Positions 11,401 to 35,025 of a stretch of DNA of 64,000 bases are shown piece by piece. This DNA is from Gorsachius magnificus (taxonomy: Eukaryota; Chordata; Aves; Pelecaniformes; Ardeidae), in the NCBI GenBank assembly GCA_034008185.1, contig CM067081.1, positions 12,151,821-12,215,820 of the forward strand, written 5' to 3'. The position numbers and the translations under genes were made by a program. Positions within the stretch are counted from its first letter, which is position 1; the number at the start of each line of letters is the position of its first letter. The notes under the pieces were generated by a model. That model saw only the letters and a program-made list of their open reading frames with translations. It made no database searches and was not told the origin of the DNA.

Positions 11401-14400
11401 TAGGGCTTACTGTCCTTGGACTTATTAATAGTGCAACCCTTTATCTGAGCATGCTAGGGAAATAGTGTTCTCAAAGTGTTTTTAGAAGTTTGAGGAACCA
11501 GTTCTTTGGTGGGTTAGACTGCTTGCTCATTTAAGATTATTAGGAAACAATAATTTACCAAGCTAACTGGCTGTATTCTTCCAGGAATCTGCGGAAAGCC
11601 TAGAATAGCGGACGTGGGAGGTGTTCCTTACCTCATACCTGTTGTACAGAAAGAAAAAGTGAGTTTTTCCTGTAGCTGTGGGGTTTAATACAATTGTCAA
11701 AAGGAAGCAATATCTTGTTGAAATACAAACAAAACTAAGGACTGACAGATACTATAAGATTCCACTTGTGAAAGAAACCTACTTTTCAGTGGGTTATGGG
11801 ATTGATTCTGATGTGCGTTAAACATAGACTGTGTCAGGAAGTCTTGCACATCGTAGCAAAAATAGCATATTGTGGTTGATGGTTCATCTTCTCCCCTCAA
11901 ATACAAGATAGTTTTGGAAACATACCATCTGTGACAGGAGCCACAGAAGGAACTACAAAACAAGGGGCTTGCCTGCATGTTTATATATGGCTTGCTGCAT
12001 GCCTGTGATTTCAAGTCACAACCACGCTTCTTTGTAAAAACTGTCTGTATTTGCATTTTCAGGCCAAGACTGGATTCACGTTACTGTGCTTTTCCAAGAA
12101 TATCATGCCTCCTTTCTGACACCTCACTCCATATGTCTCTATGTGATATTCCCTTCCACTTTTTATTTTACACAAATATAAATTTTAATAAGAACAATAA
12201 TGCAGGTTTGAGGTAAAATGGCAGGGGAACATACAGGCAGACTCTACCTTTCAGAGAACGAATGGACGTGTACCCAATTTGTTATTACCTTATGTTGTGT
12301 TCTTCGGAAACTGTGTTCAACCTAATTATCCAAAATACTAATGAGGGTGTTGTGAATTAAATGCATTCAGAGGTTACAGTGAATGGAATGACAATTCTGA
12401 ATCAGAGCACCACACCAAAATAAAAGGATTCTTGGTCTTTTGCAGGTTTATGATCTAAATACAGTTGCAAATGAGATAGAGCTGCCTGGAGCTTTCATTC
12501 TTGGAGCTGGAGCTGCTTCATCTAAGACTCTTGGAGTAAATGCTGAGGTCAGTAAATAAGTGTGATGGTTCTCAATGAATTCATGGAAGTGTCATAATAA
12601 TAGAGCAGTATCATGCTGGGTATTTTTCCCATTTACAACAAAACATTTAATAAACAGCATTCATCCCAAAAGCACATAAAACACATTAGAAGGAATTCAG
12701 ATGAGGACCATCCAATGAGGTGCATACTACTGAGATAATAAAGATTCATTTTTAACTTGTAATTCTCTGGGAAGCATGTGATTGCTTTGAAGCATGCAAG
12801 GAACATAATTTTTTTGAAACTGATTGACAAAGACCTGACCAGAGGTTTTAATGACAGGATTTAGAAATGCTTGTCAAAGTTACTGGTAAATGCCTTTGAG
12901 ATACTCTGTCTTTTGCTCTCTTGGATGGCTTTGTTTTACCATTGTAAATTTTAAAGAGACGGGAGACGAAAACTACTGCCTGTGGAGGCTTTGGTTAGTC
13001 AGAGTCTTGTCAAGCATAAACCTCTGGTCTTGCCGTCTCCTTTTGATGCATTTATTGGCAGATGAGAGTCTATCTCAGCATTCCAATACTTGCATGCAGG
13101 CCTCAATGGTTAGACTTTTTTTTCTTCTTTTTTTTTTCTTTTGTTTTTAACACTAGCATTCATCTTCACATAACATTAAATTTAACTGTCCAGAATAAGT
13201 AAAACTGTTTACTGGAGTTTTCAATTACATTACAATATTAGTGCATTTTTCTTAGCAGTACAAACCTCATCCTGAGAGACAGAGATGTGTGACAAAGGGG
13301 ATTGCTTCTGGGGTTCATGGTCCAAAGCTTAAATTGCATTTATGTGAGTTCTGATCATTTGACTGACTCTTACGTGTTCTTATTGAGTTACTTGACTTAC
13401 TCTTACATGTTCTTTCTCTCAGCTTATCCCTGTTGTTCAAACTAAGAGTGAAAAAAAGCCTGCTGTAAATGGGAGCTACATTGCTCAGATAAATCCTGTA
13501 GATAAAGGGTGCCTGCTTGAGAAGTACAGCAGTAAATACACTGACTGTGAGTTTGGGCTGTTGGCCAACCTTTACGCCAGTGAGGGCCAACCTGGTAAGG
13601 TACGTACTTGAATCAAAGGTGACTTGGCTTGTAGGGCCTTGTGGCTGAAGGGAAACTCATGTTTCAGTGTTCTCCTATCAGTTTTCTGTGATAATAGTAA
13701 AGTAGTAATTCCATAAAAGAAATATCCAAACATAAGGAACTGATGCCAGCGAACGAGGGGAAGAACTGGTGGAGACAGAGACGTATTTGAATTTTTGAGG
13801 GATAAGTATTAATTTACTAAAACTGTTCCATCATAAATCATCCATCCGAATCCAGTCCAAACTAGCAGTGATTTAAGGTAACGGTTGTACAATGTACTTA
13901 TGTAAATCGGGTCTGGGCAGTTGTCTAGTTTTTTGTAGACGTGCTTCCCCCAACACAGCTAGCACAGACAGGTGTTAGCAGAGCAGTCAAAAACCTGACT
14001 ACTGCACGGAAACTGAGTGGTCTTCTCTGTTTCCAACAGTTCCCTTATAACAGAGGGGAAGCCAGCTGGTGGACAGGTTGCTTATATCATTGTCTCATGT
14101 ATGAGTAAATGACTTGCTGCCCGGCACCCTTCACAGGCAAAGCTAGCGTTAAACAGAAAGTCAGGAAGGGAATTGGTCAGGTACTGGAAGGATGCAAGTG
14201 GAGCAGCATTTTCAGGGAAACTCACATTTTCAGCAAGTAATCTTGGGTTATACGCTTGGGAGAATTTCAGAGCAGCTTCCACAAACCTTTGCACACTGTT
14301 GCAGCAGGAGACAACAGTGACAAATTAACTTTGTTCTCCAGGTCATTGAAGTGAAAGCCAATGGAAGAACTGGGGAACTTAACTTTGTGTCTTGTCTGAG

Positions 14401-17400
14401 ACAAATTTTAGAGAAACACTATGGACAAAAGCCAGTTGGGATGGGTGGTACATTTATCATTCAGAAGGGGAAAGCAAAGATTCACGTTATGGTAAGTTGT
14501 TCTCAATTCATACAGCTTTCTTCATCCTTCTGAAAACAGAAATATAAGTCAGGGTGTAACATCTTGGTGCCTTGATTTTGGTTTATATTTTTAAATGTAT
14601 GCATAAACTGTTAGGATGAGCAGTGTATTAAAGTAAGGAGCTAACGTTACAAAACTGATGTTACAAAACTAGTGATGCTGTATTACTTGGCCTTAATACC
14701 ATCATCTTTTCTTTTGAAATCCATGGGCAGCTAAAGAACTGTAGAACTATTGTAACATGAATCGAAATGAAATTAAGTAAACTGAGATGATACTTCTAAG
14801 AAGCAATAGACTTTTTTAAAATAACTGAGCTTCCAAAATGTACCAGAAGGGAGAATCCTCACTTCAGTAGTTCTCCCACTGCCTGAGCAATGAAAGAAGC
14901 AGTATTCTGGTCAGTTCTGTTTCTGGCAGAAACATGGTTATGGGCCCTGGTGAGCTTCTTTTAGGCAAGAAGGAATGTGAACAGAATAGTGGGGAGGGGA
15001 AAAGTGAAGGGAAGTTGCTAGAGAAAAAGTATCATGATACAAGTGTCTTCCTTTCACTTACAAAGCTTTTACTTTTGCTGTAGCCTCCAGAATTTTCTGC
15101 CTGTCCTCTGAATACCGATGAGGATGTGAATAACTGGCTCAAATTCTTTGAAATGAAGGCTCCGCTGATCTGTCAGCCAGTGATAGTTTCCAGAGATCCA
15201 GTGAGTCTCTTTCTCATTTCGAAGTGTAAACTGAGACCTGTAATGAATTCTGTCTTGGGTGTGATTTTCCTTTTAAGAACAGGAGTGTGTATGTATGGTG
15301 CTAAACTCTTCCAGAGATGATGTAATGAAATAGAAGCTTCTCATTTCTGTCACTGGCTTGAATTGAGGCTAGGTCAGTCTGTTCGGGAACCTAGTGGCTG
15401 TTCATAGTGGATTGAACTTAATGGTTCAGTTCCAATTGCAAGTGTCCAAGTGTTTGCGTCCCAAACCCAACAGCATAGTTCACATTCACTGCTGGCCACA
15501 CCAGGAGAAATGTCAGGCTTGTTCTTGTTCATGGAAGCTTGTTCAGCCCTGTGTTTGTGTAGTTCACTTTCATAAGAACTGTCTCTGCTAATGCTGCATT
15601 GAAACGTGTGAAGCACGTGTTTCATAATTGCCAATGGAAGTTAAAGTCTGCAAAGCCTCGTGCTAGAAAGTTATCTAGCATCTTTCACAAGTGGTAAATA
15701 CAGCAGCAAGCAGTTCAGGACAGAAAACATTTAAAATTTAAAAGTAACCAGGAAACCATGATGAAAATGACTATTTTATAAATAGCAATGCATAAGTACT
15801 AAAAAAACATTTTTTCCAGAGTTAAATGAGACATGCTGTAGGCTTGGATATATTGAAGCGTGTGACTTTATTGTGTCAATTGTGTGGCAGCCTTTGACTT
15901 AAGGCTAAATTGTGTGCATCTTCCCAGAATCAGCTGATGAGTATCCTGAAAACAGCCATCAACAGCTGCTCCATTCAGAACCAATGCAACTTTTGTAGTG
16001 AGTGCAGCTGGGTTACTCCTATCTGTGTCCACTGCAAGCTCAACAGCACTTGGATAAGCCCATGGGTTTGGAAGTGTTAGAGTGTCACTGCAGGGACAGC
16101 AGCAGCAGATGGCATTCAAATGCTGTCGCATTACTCATGCCACTATCCTCTGGCAGCCCAAAAGGCCAACCATACCCTGGACTGCATCACAAGCAGCGTG
16201 GCCAACAGGCTGAGGGAGGAGATTCTGCCCCTCTGCTCCACTCTGGTGAGACCCCTCCTGCAGCTCTGGGGTCCTCAGCACAAGAAGGGCATGGACCTGT
16301 TGGAGTGGGTCCAGAGAAGGCCACAAAAATGGTCAGAGGGCTGGAGCACCTCTCCTATGAAGAAAGGCTGAGAGAGTTGGGGTTGTTCAGCCTGGAGAAG
16401 AGAAGGCTCCAAGGAGACCTTATTGTGGCCTTTCAGTACTTAAAGGGGGCTGATAAGAAAGCAGGACAGAGACTGTTTACCAGGGCTGGTAGTGACAGGA
16501 GAAGGGACAAGGGTTTTAAACTGAAAGAGGGAAGGTATAGATGGACATAAGGAAGAAATTTTTAATGATCACGGTACTGGAACAGGTTGCCCAGAGAAGC
16601 TGTGGATGTCCCATCCCTGGAAGTTTTCAAGGTCAGTTTGGATGGGGCTCTGAGCAACCTGATCTAGTGGAAAGTATCCTTGCCCACGGCAGGGGGATTG
16701 GCCTAGATGACTTTTAAAGGTTCCTTCCAAACCATTCCATGATTCTATGATATATAAAACTGGTGGGGGTGATCTCACAGTTTAGTATGCTAGTTGTTAT
16801 TTTATTCTCTATTCTTTCCATTTTCACCTAAGCTGGCTCTCAGAATTGGAGTAGAGATTGTCCCTTTATTATGTGGGTCTGGGGGCATTCAGTGCAAAGA
16901 GGTTCTGACTTCCAGTAGGGGTTCCTTGGTGCAAATGCTTTATTTAATCCCAATGGAGAGAAAGGAGGGGAAAAAAAAAAAAAAAGATATCTTTGGGAGA
17001 TTGACACCAAAAGTTGGGGGCTGTCAGGGTTTCTAAATTCTTTTCTTTTTTATGTCCTATGGTAAAGCCTTCTACACCCCCTCATCTTTTGTCTCAGTAG
17101 TTTCACAAGCATCTTGCAGGTTTTCATTGCTTAATGGTTGGAGTAGGCTCTGGGATGCGTGGAAATACGCAGTATAAAGGAGAGGCTCTCCCAGGGCTTT
17201 GAACCACAGTTCTCTTCATGGGCCTTTCTCTGGTGACAGGGCTTTGACCTGCGCCTGGAGCACACCCACTGCTTCAGCCACCATGGGGAAGGAGGGCACT
17301 ACCACCAGGACACCAGCCCCGACAGCGTCCACTACCTGGGCTACCTCCTGCCCGCCGAGCTGCTCTTCCGCATCGACAGGCCGCCGGAGACGCACCTCGT

Positions 17401-17413
17401 GGGGAGGGACTGA
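8405..17413 (+). CDS. C11orf54: C11orf54 orthologue, zinc-dependent ester hydrolase (DUF1907)
   Basis: The human protein is a peroxisomal/nuclear zinc enzyme of the DUF1907 family with ester hydrolase activity. Eight coding exons join in phase: 8405-8462, 10547-10645, 11585-11658, 12446-12547, 13423-13599, 14342-14491, 15084-15200 and 17240-17413. They give 951 nt or 316 aa (human 315). Recognisable blocks are [72 protein letters not shown] and [20 protein letters not shown]. The zinc ligands are conserved in [16 protein letters not shown]: His267, His269 and His279, equivalent to human 266/268/278. The start is supported by an in-frame TAG at 8399-8401, directly upstream in the same exon. 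The last exon is much more GC-rich than the others. Intron 7 carries a CR1 copy. Confidence 0.95.
8976..9041 (-). mobile_element. CR1 LINE 3'-end scrap
   Basis: A short CR1 terminus in minus orientation: 'agaataacagaatggttgag', then 'tggtccaaccca'. It sits in C11orf54 intron 2. Homology fades after about 65 bp. The following 300 bp to the C12 run at 9372-9383 are not recognised. Confidence 0.6.
9372..9383 (+). repeat. Poly-C run (12 C)
   Basis: A homopolymer in C11orf54 intron 2. It is expected to be length-variable and a common assembly or sequencing error site. Confidence 0.9.
16148..16752 (+). mobile_element. CR1 LINE, 5'-truncated, plus orientation
   Basis: This CR1 3' region is in plus orientation. 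It has the typical 'gagaaaggctgagagagttgg' and 'ttcagcctggagaagagaag' segments, a remnant of the ORF2 C-terminus, and ends at the conserved 'ccattccatgattctatga' tail. It lies in C11orf54 intron 7, in the same orientation as the gene. Open frames across it (for example 16002-16550) belong to the CR1 remnant or are chance. Confidence 0.9.
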
Positions 17414-17512
17414 GGCGGGCGGCTCCGGTGCAGGTGTAGCAATTCAGTCTTTCTAAGATACAGATGCTGATTTTTATAACGCTTTCCATTAGGCACGTTT
17501 ATCGGGGTCAAG

Positions 17513-17518
17513 AATAAA
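17513..17518 (+). terminator. C11orf54: C11orf54 polyadenylation signal AATAAA
   Basis: AATAAA lies 100 nt past the stop codon. It implies a short 3' UTR of roughly 120 nt, ending about 180 bp before the next CR1. Confidence 0.8.
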
Positions 17519-17702
17519 TACCAAGAGCCGTAAACTGCCGCTTCTTAATTTTGTTAAAGCGAGAAATTCAGAGTGTACGTGTAATGGAAATGGCTGTGAC
17601 TAAATTCAAACGGGAATTGCACTGCAGTATTATTAATTGTGTAATTTTTTTTTTTTTTCTTTTTTTGCTATTTGGTGGAGCTTCCTGTGCCATCATCACA
17701 AG

Positions 17703-18112
17703 TCTCACGGGGAGCGGCTGAGGGACCTGGGGGTGTTCAGCCTGGAGAAGAGGAGGCTGAGGGGAGCCCTGATCGCCCTCTACAGCTGCCTGACAGGAGG
17801 GGGTAGTGAGGTGGGGGTCGGCCTCTTCTCCGTGGTAACGGGCGACAGGACGAGGGGGAATGGCCTCAAGTTGTACCAGGGGAGGTTTAGGTTGGACATT
17901 AGGAAAAAGTTTTTCACCGATAGGGTTGTCAGGCTCTGGAATGGGCTGCCCAGGGAAGTGGTGGAGTCCCCATCCCTGGAGGTCTTTAAAAGAAGGATAG
18001 ATGAGGTGCTTAGGGACATGGTTTAGTGGTGGGATGGCAGGGTTAGGTTAACGGTTGGACTTGATGATCTTAAAGGTCTTTTCCAACCTAGACGATTTTA
18101 TGATTCTATGAT
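17703..18112 (+). mobile_element. CR1 LINE, 5'-truncated, plus orientation, low divergence
   Basis: A well-preserved CR1 terminus begins at 'gagcggctgagggacctggg' and ends at 'gacgattttatgattctatg'. It fills most of the short gap between the C11orf54 polyadenylation site and the MED17 CpG island, abutting the latter. It looks younger than the 16.1-kb copy. Confidence 0.92.
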
Positions 18113-18536
18113 CGTGGCTGGTGATGGCGAATCAGAAGTGAATTTATGTTTAGAATGGGGAATTAAACCAACCTCTCCTTAAAAACAACGCCGCAACAGA
18201 GCGTTCCAGCAGCTCCGAGCGGCGCGGCCATCCCTGAGGAGTAACCCGGCCGGGGTTTGCCTGCCGCCTGAGGGGGGGAAGGAAAGCGGCCGTGGGTTGT
18301 AACGGGCGCTGGAAACGACCCGCAGCGGCCCCGCCCCTGCCGGCCCGACCCGACCCGACCCTCACGTCCCCTCAGGGCTGCCCCTCCCCGCCGCCCAGGG
18401 GCCGACCGCGCCCCTTCCGAGCGCTGTCCGGAAACAGCCGAGCCCGCCCGGCGCTGGCCCCGCCCCCGCCCGGCACCCGTAGTCGGCGCGGGGGGCGCGC
18501 GCACGCCCGGCGGCGGCGGTCGGAGGTCGCGGCAAG

Positions 18537-30236
<11,700 letters not shown>

Positions 30237-30389
30237 TAATCTGTCAGCCTCTCCAGCGGGGCATTGAATCATTGCTCTGTTGCAAACAATCACTGCCCAT
30301 GCAGCAAACGGAAATGGAACCTATGGGGCAATACAAGAAAGCAAATGCAAATTTATTTCCTGTACAGATATGTCCATTGTAGTGTTTGT

Positions 30390-30395
30390 AATAAA
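30390..30395 (+). terminator. MED17: MED17 polyadenylation signal AATAAA (proximal)
   Basis: AATAAA lies 153 nt beyond the stop codon. Another AATAAA at about 31506 could serve a longer 3' UTR. No choice between them is possible from sequence alone. Confidence 0.7.
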
Positions 30396-33300
30396 ACTTT
30401 TTTTTCAATAACATATAAAATACAGCTTTTTAGAAAAGTTCCTTTCAGCTGTGTCTTGGCAGATTGCTCTAGATAGAATAAGATGGCTGAGTGAATTCAG
30501 TTGTCCTTTGCTACATGAAAGGTGTCTGCTCAGAGTCATTCCCTTTCCCCTTGTGCCCCTATGTTTTCCCAGTAGATCTTTGCAAGTATTTTTGAAAGAT
30601 GAAAATTACTAGAATTGAATTGTGCTATCAATACCACAGGGAATGGTGATCCTTGTGGAAGCTAATGGACTTGCTTGATTAGAAGTGTGGCAAAAGAGAA
30701 GCAGAGCTCCCTTGTCAAGAATTAAGGCTAAACAAAAGATTCAAGGAAGAGTCTTCACTGGATGATGTCCTTGAGTTGGGGTTGGTTTGTGTTAACTGTG
30801 TATTGATGTGGCTTCTGGGTGACCCATTTCTTTTTGAGAGAGATACTTACTTAGCAATTTGTTTTAAGTTGAGAGCGTTAAGAAGTCACAGTTTGTTGCA
30901 GACATCTTTCCTCTGATGCCTATAGATGAGCCTGTGTGGTGTCGGTTACTTTGCTTGCCTTTTCTGTCCTTGTTTTTTGTAAGCATGTAGAGGAAAGGGT
31001 CTTGCTCTGCTTGCAGAATTCTGACAGTTTGGGTTTGTGTGTGGCTTTTGTACATTCCTGTCTGGATAGAAACAGGTAACTCATGCAGTAGACCTTGGAC
31101 CTCCACACTTGTGCTGGTGGGGTTTTTTTTGGGTTTGGGTTTTTTTTGGGGTTTTTTTGTGTCTGCACTGTCACTGATTATCATCAACAGTATCATCTCC
31201 CTGAAGATCAGCTCTTCTGAGTTCTTTTAAAATAAAAAGGTTGTGGTTTTGTCTTTCTTGGTTGTAATTGTAGCCTTGAAGCTTCTACTAAGGTGTTGCA
31301 CAACACTTTTCTTTTGTTTGATGATTAATTGCTAAAGGTCTTTTTGAAACCTGTCTGTATGAACTGGTTCAGACTTATGTCCATATTGTGTGTTATGAGG
31401 TGTGTATATACATGTGTATATATATGAGAACTTGCACATAGAACATGTTCAAATTGAACATCATATTTGTGTGGTGACTGTTGTTATTTTGCTGTATTCC
31501 TAAGCAATAAAAAATAGTTGTAGGAAATCTATATTAAGCAACTGCTTGTGGCAAGCTGCTGCAGAGTGTGTATCCAACGAAGCTATTGTACTTACGTCAC
31601 TGTTTGCCAGTGTAGAACATCTTGTTATTTTGGTTCCTTGAAGGGCTTGTTTCTGTGCATCTGAACTATGGAAGGGAAAGGGCTTTCCTTTTGGATTCTG
31701 GTGAGCTACCCAAGACAACTTACGAAAATGAAAAAATACTAGTTGAAAATAGTTTCTTCATCTTGACAGATGGTTGAATCTTAGGCAACGCCTGCGCTGC
31801 CAGGTCCTGCGTTGCTTGGCTAGCAGGCGCCGGATGATTACAGGCAGTGAGGGGTTTTGGTCCTTGGTGTAGAGTTCAGCCAACAGCCTGATACTTCTGT
31901 GCATCTGATTATATGAGGCTGTTTTAGCAGCACAACAGATCTGTTCTTGCTAATAATTAGAAGACGAGCATGTGAAAGTTAAACGTGTCTTTACACTTCA
32001 CTGTTCTTAACCTAAATTGACAGGTCTGGGTGTAGCAATAGCCTTTTTGTCAAGTTCTTCAATGCCAAGAAATAGGATCGCTGTGGAGCTATTAGGATCT
32101 CATAGTTGCAGGATTTGTTCCTTTCTAGAAAGAACAATGTGGATGCAAGAGGACTTCTTGGGTGTTGCAGAAGTGCAAGCACTGCACATTAACAGCAAAG
32201 ACATTTGTCAAGAACTTCCAGGCCTAGCTGGGAAAAAAAAAAATGAAAAAGGATTATTAGGGACCTGGTGTCTTTCAGTGTGGAATACACAGGTGTTCCT
32301 AATTTTAATGGAAAACAGACTTATTAGGCTTCTAGCAGAGGGACAGTCTTGAAATTCTTGGTATGAAGACATTAGTGGATGATTAAGACCTTTACAATTG
32401 ATTGCCAAAGCAATCTTGTGAACTTGGACATCTCTTTAATTAAAGTTTAAATGCAAAATGCCTCAATCCCTTTGATTACTTGGAACGCTCTAAATATTAA
32501 ATTTGCTGCTGTTCTGCATGGAGTTTAGAACTGGAGTAAGAGTAGCTATTAGTTTCTAAAGTTCCACTTTAACAGCTTGCCGTAAGATTTTTAGATTCTT
32601 CAGGCACCTCCAGTGTAGCAAGAAACTGCTGCAGGCAGCTTAGCCTCATGTTCTGTGTATCAATATTATTGACATTAATAATGCATATTGACAAACATCA
32701 GTTTCAGAAAATGTGAATATTTACAAGTGACTCTACCCATGTAGAGTAAGCACGTTAAATTCTGGGTAAAATTTGTGGGTGAGGAATTGTCTGTAAGGGA
32801 AGCAGGACACAGGCTGACTGTGCCGTATGGCCTCACTGAGTATTGTTTGCCCATTGTTCATCTGGGACATAGCTGCCTAAAAGCGAGGCTGGCACCAGGG
32901 GCAATAGCCAGAGATGGGTGTCTGAAGTTGCTGTAGCTTTGGCCAAGCTGAGAGAGGTGAAGAACTGTGCTACTTGGAAACTTCTCGCTGCTGTTACAGT
33001 GCATCTTAAATGGCAGAATTTGAAGTGCTCGTTTCCTGCTTTCATCGCAGCTTTCCAATATCGTCGTTTAAAAGTGTAAGTGATCTCTACAATTGCAGCG
33101 ATGCGTTCAAGTGGTCATTCATGGCTGTGTACATTTCCTGACTTTGACAATTTACAGTATTTCGGTCAATGTTAGCAGATAATAATGGTGTTACATGTCA
33201 GCTGCATTTTTCTTTCCTTTCTCAGTAAGTCTGGCAGCGTACCTGCTATATACTCAGCTCAACCTAATGCATAACTTCACGTTCAAGTTCTAGGATTTAG

Positions 33301-34611
33301 GGATTAAAAACAAAAATTATTTGGAACAGATACTTTACAGAATACTTTAAGCTTGGTGATTAAAACAGATGCACTTACAGCTTCCTCTGTGTTGTCAAAG
33401 CTTAATTCACTCAAAGATACAGAAGACTGGTAATGTATACTTAAAGTGAAGAATTAGAACAAACTTACTTTGCCGAGCTGTGCTGTAGCTGGGATTTTTT
33501 TTTTTTTTAAATTTCTCACCTTTTTTGACCTCTTATCCTAGATACAGGAAGGAGCAACCAGCTGAAGCTGGTACCCGAATTCATGCGTGAGTGAGAGGTG
33601 CTTGGTACTACACGTGGCCAGTTCAATCCAGGGATGACTTTAGAAGTACTGCGTACAGGGTGCTTTGGGAAAAGCCTGTTTGCATTGCTAGGCACTTGGT
33701 GAGAAATTTTTTGTTTTTCCCTGTCTAACCTGTCATACCTCTGCCCCTGAGCATTGTAGTCCCTGACCGGAGGGGAAGCTCTGTCAGCCTGTCTTGTAAA
33801 AGCCTCATGCAAACAAGTGAGAGAGGCAGCAGCGGCAGGGCAGCTCCAAAAGCCAGGAGGCAATCTGCAGACACAGACTAGTTCATGGTCTCTTACACAT
33901 GCAAAGTTTATTTCGCACTGCAAAATTCTCTTTACAAAACCAAAACAGGATAAGTTGAAGCCTGGTCAGTTTAGTGCTTTCTCACTCACAAAAGCAAATG
34001 TTATTCCACCCAGAAGATATGCAAGTGGAAAATATGTGTGATATGCAGATTTGAGAAAACAGTAGTCAGATCACTTCATGTTTTCTTACAACATAGGAAA
34101 GCAAAGGCGACTTCTCAACAAGAGCAATTTCAGAACTGTATTTTTAAATACTAAATTTCAAAGTAATGCTGTTTTAACTTTCCTTTGCAGATGGATATTC
34201 ATTGGTGGGCTATATTTGCAAAGGACTCGACATCGTTCACGATGAAGCTGCTTAGTATTTTGCCACCCCACTGGTGTGACGTTGTCCGTATTTTTTCTGA
34301 CCCCGCTGATCATTATAGACAGTGTCCTCTTCAGTGCCCGTGTGTAGTTCCTCATTGAACAACCTTCTCCAGTAATGTCATAAAATGTGTGTTAATATCC
34401 CGGGGCAGTGTAAACAATTGGAAACTTAAGTGGGGGAACTTTGACCAGCTTGGCATTGTTTCGAAGTCAGTTTAGTCTCATGCAGAATTACAGTTTGTCT
34501 TCAGAGCTTCAGGAAATTCCTTATGCCCAAAAGTAGCAGCATAGGCACAATAAACAGGATTCAATCCTTGCAATTAATTTTTTTAATTTAATACTGTAAT
34601 TAGACATTAAA
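30396..34611. other. Intergenic gap between convergent MED17 and VSTM5
   Basis: No gene was recognised on either strand. Open frames here are short and lack splice or homology support. A G-tract cluster is annotated at 31119-31151, and there is a poly-T run near 33496. A 135-codon open frame on the minus strand at 33516-33923 has no recognisable family and is treated as chance. Longer 3' UTRs of the two flanking genes may cover part of the gap. Confidence 0.6.
31119..31151 (+). repeat. G-tract/T-tract cluster with G-quadruplex potential
   Basis: Four G runs of 4, 3, 3 and 4 bases (31119-31122, 31131-31133, 31137-31139, 31148-31151) are separated by T8, T3 and T8. The pattern fits a long-loop G-quadruplex. 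It is about 0.7 kb past the proximal MED17 polyadenylation signal. Confidence 0.7.
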
Positions 34612-34617
34612 TTTATT
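34612..34617 (-). terminator. VSTM5: VSTM5 polyadenylation signal (minus strand AATAAA)
   Basis: TTTATT on the plus strand reads AATAAA on the minus strand about 410 nt past the VSTM5 stop. It is the first such signal after the stop that I noticed; its use is inferred. Confidence 0.55.
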
Positions 34618-35025
34618 ATGTTGAAGAATGCTAATGTCTGCTTTGTCTGTAATAGGAGACTTGCTGTAGCTAAAATACAGACCATGATCATTTCCTTTAT
34701 GGGTTGATCTTAGAGGCTTGGGTGGTTGGTCGGTTGCAAGAGTGGTAGAGGCTGTAGATTTTATTAATTAGCCACAAAAATGTGTTCCTGCTCAGCATGA
34801 AAGCGCACTCTTTTTTTTCCTTTGACCTTGGCTAGCAGAGCTGAAATCTTAACAGGTCAAAGCAGCTCCATCAGACACCGCTGCTTTCATGTCTAATTAG
34901 CTTTGCAAGTCAGGATGTTTCTACAGCAGTCACAAACATTTTACCTTTTAGGTTTCTTCTCGCTTTCCTTGCCAATAGTTTCTCCTGAGGTAGAATTGTT
35001 ATTTTTGTTATGAGACGGTCCTTGG

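Noticed and set aside
16002..16550. 182-codon open frame
   Set aside because: It lies mostly in a CR1 remnant and is not a cellular gene.
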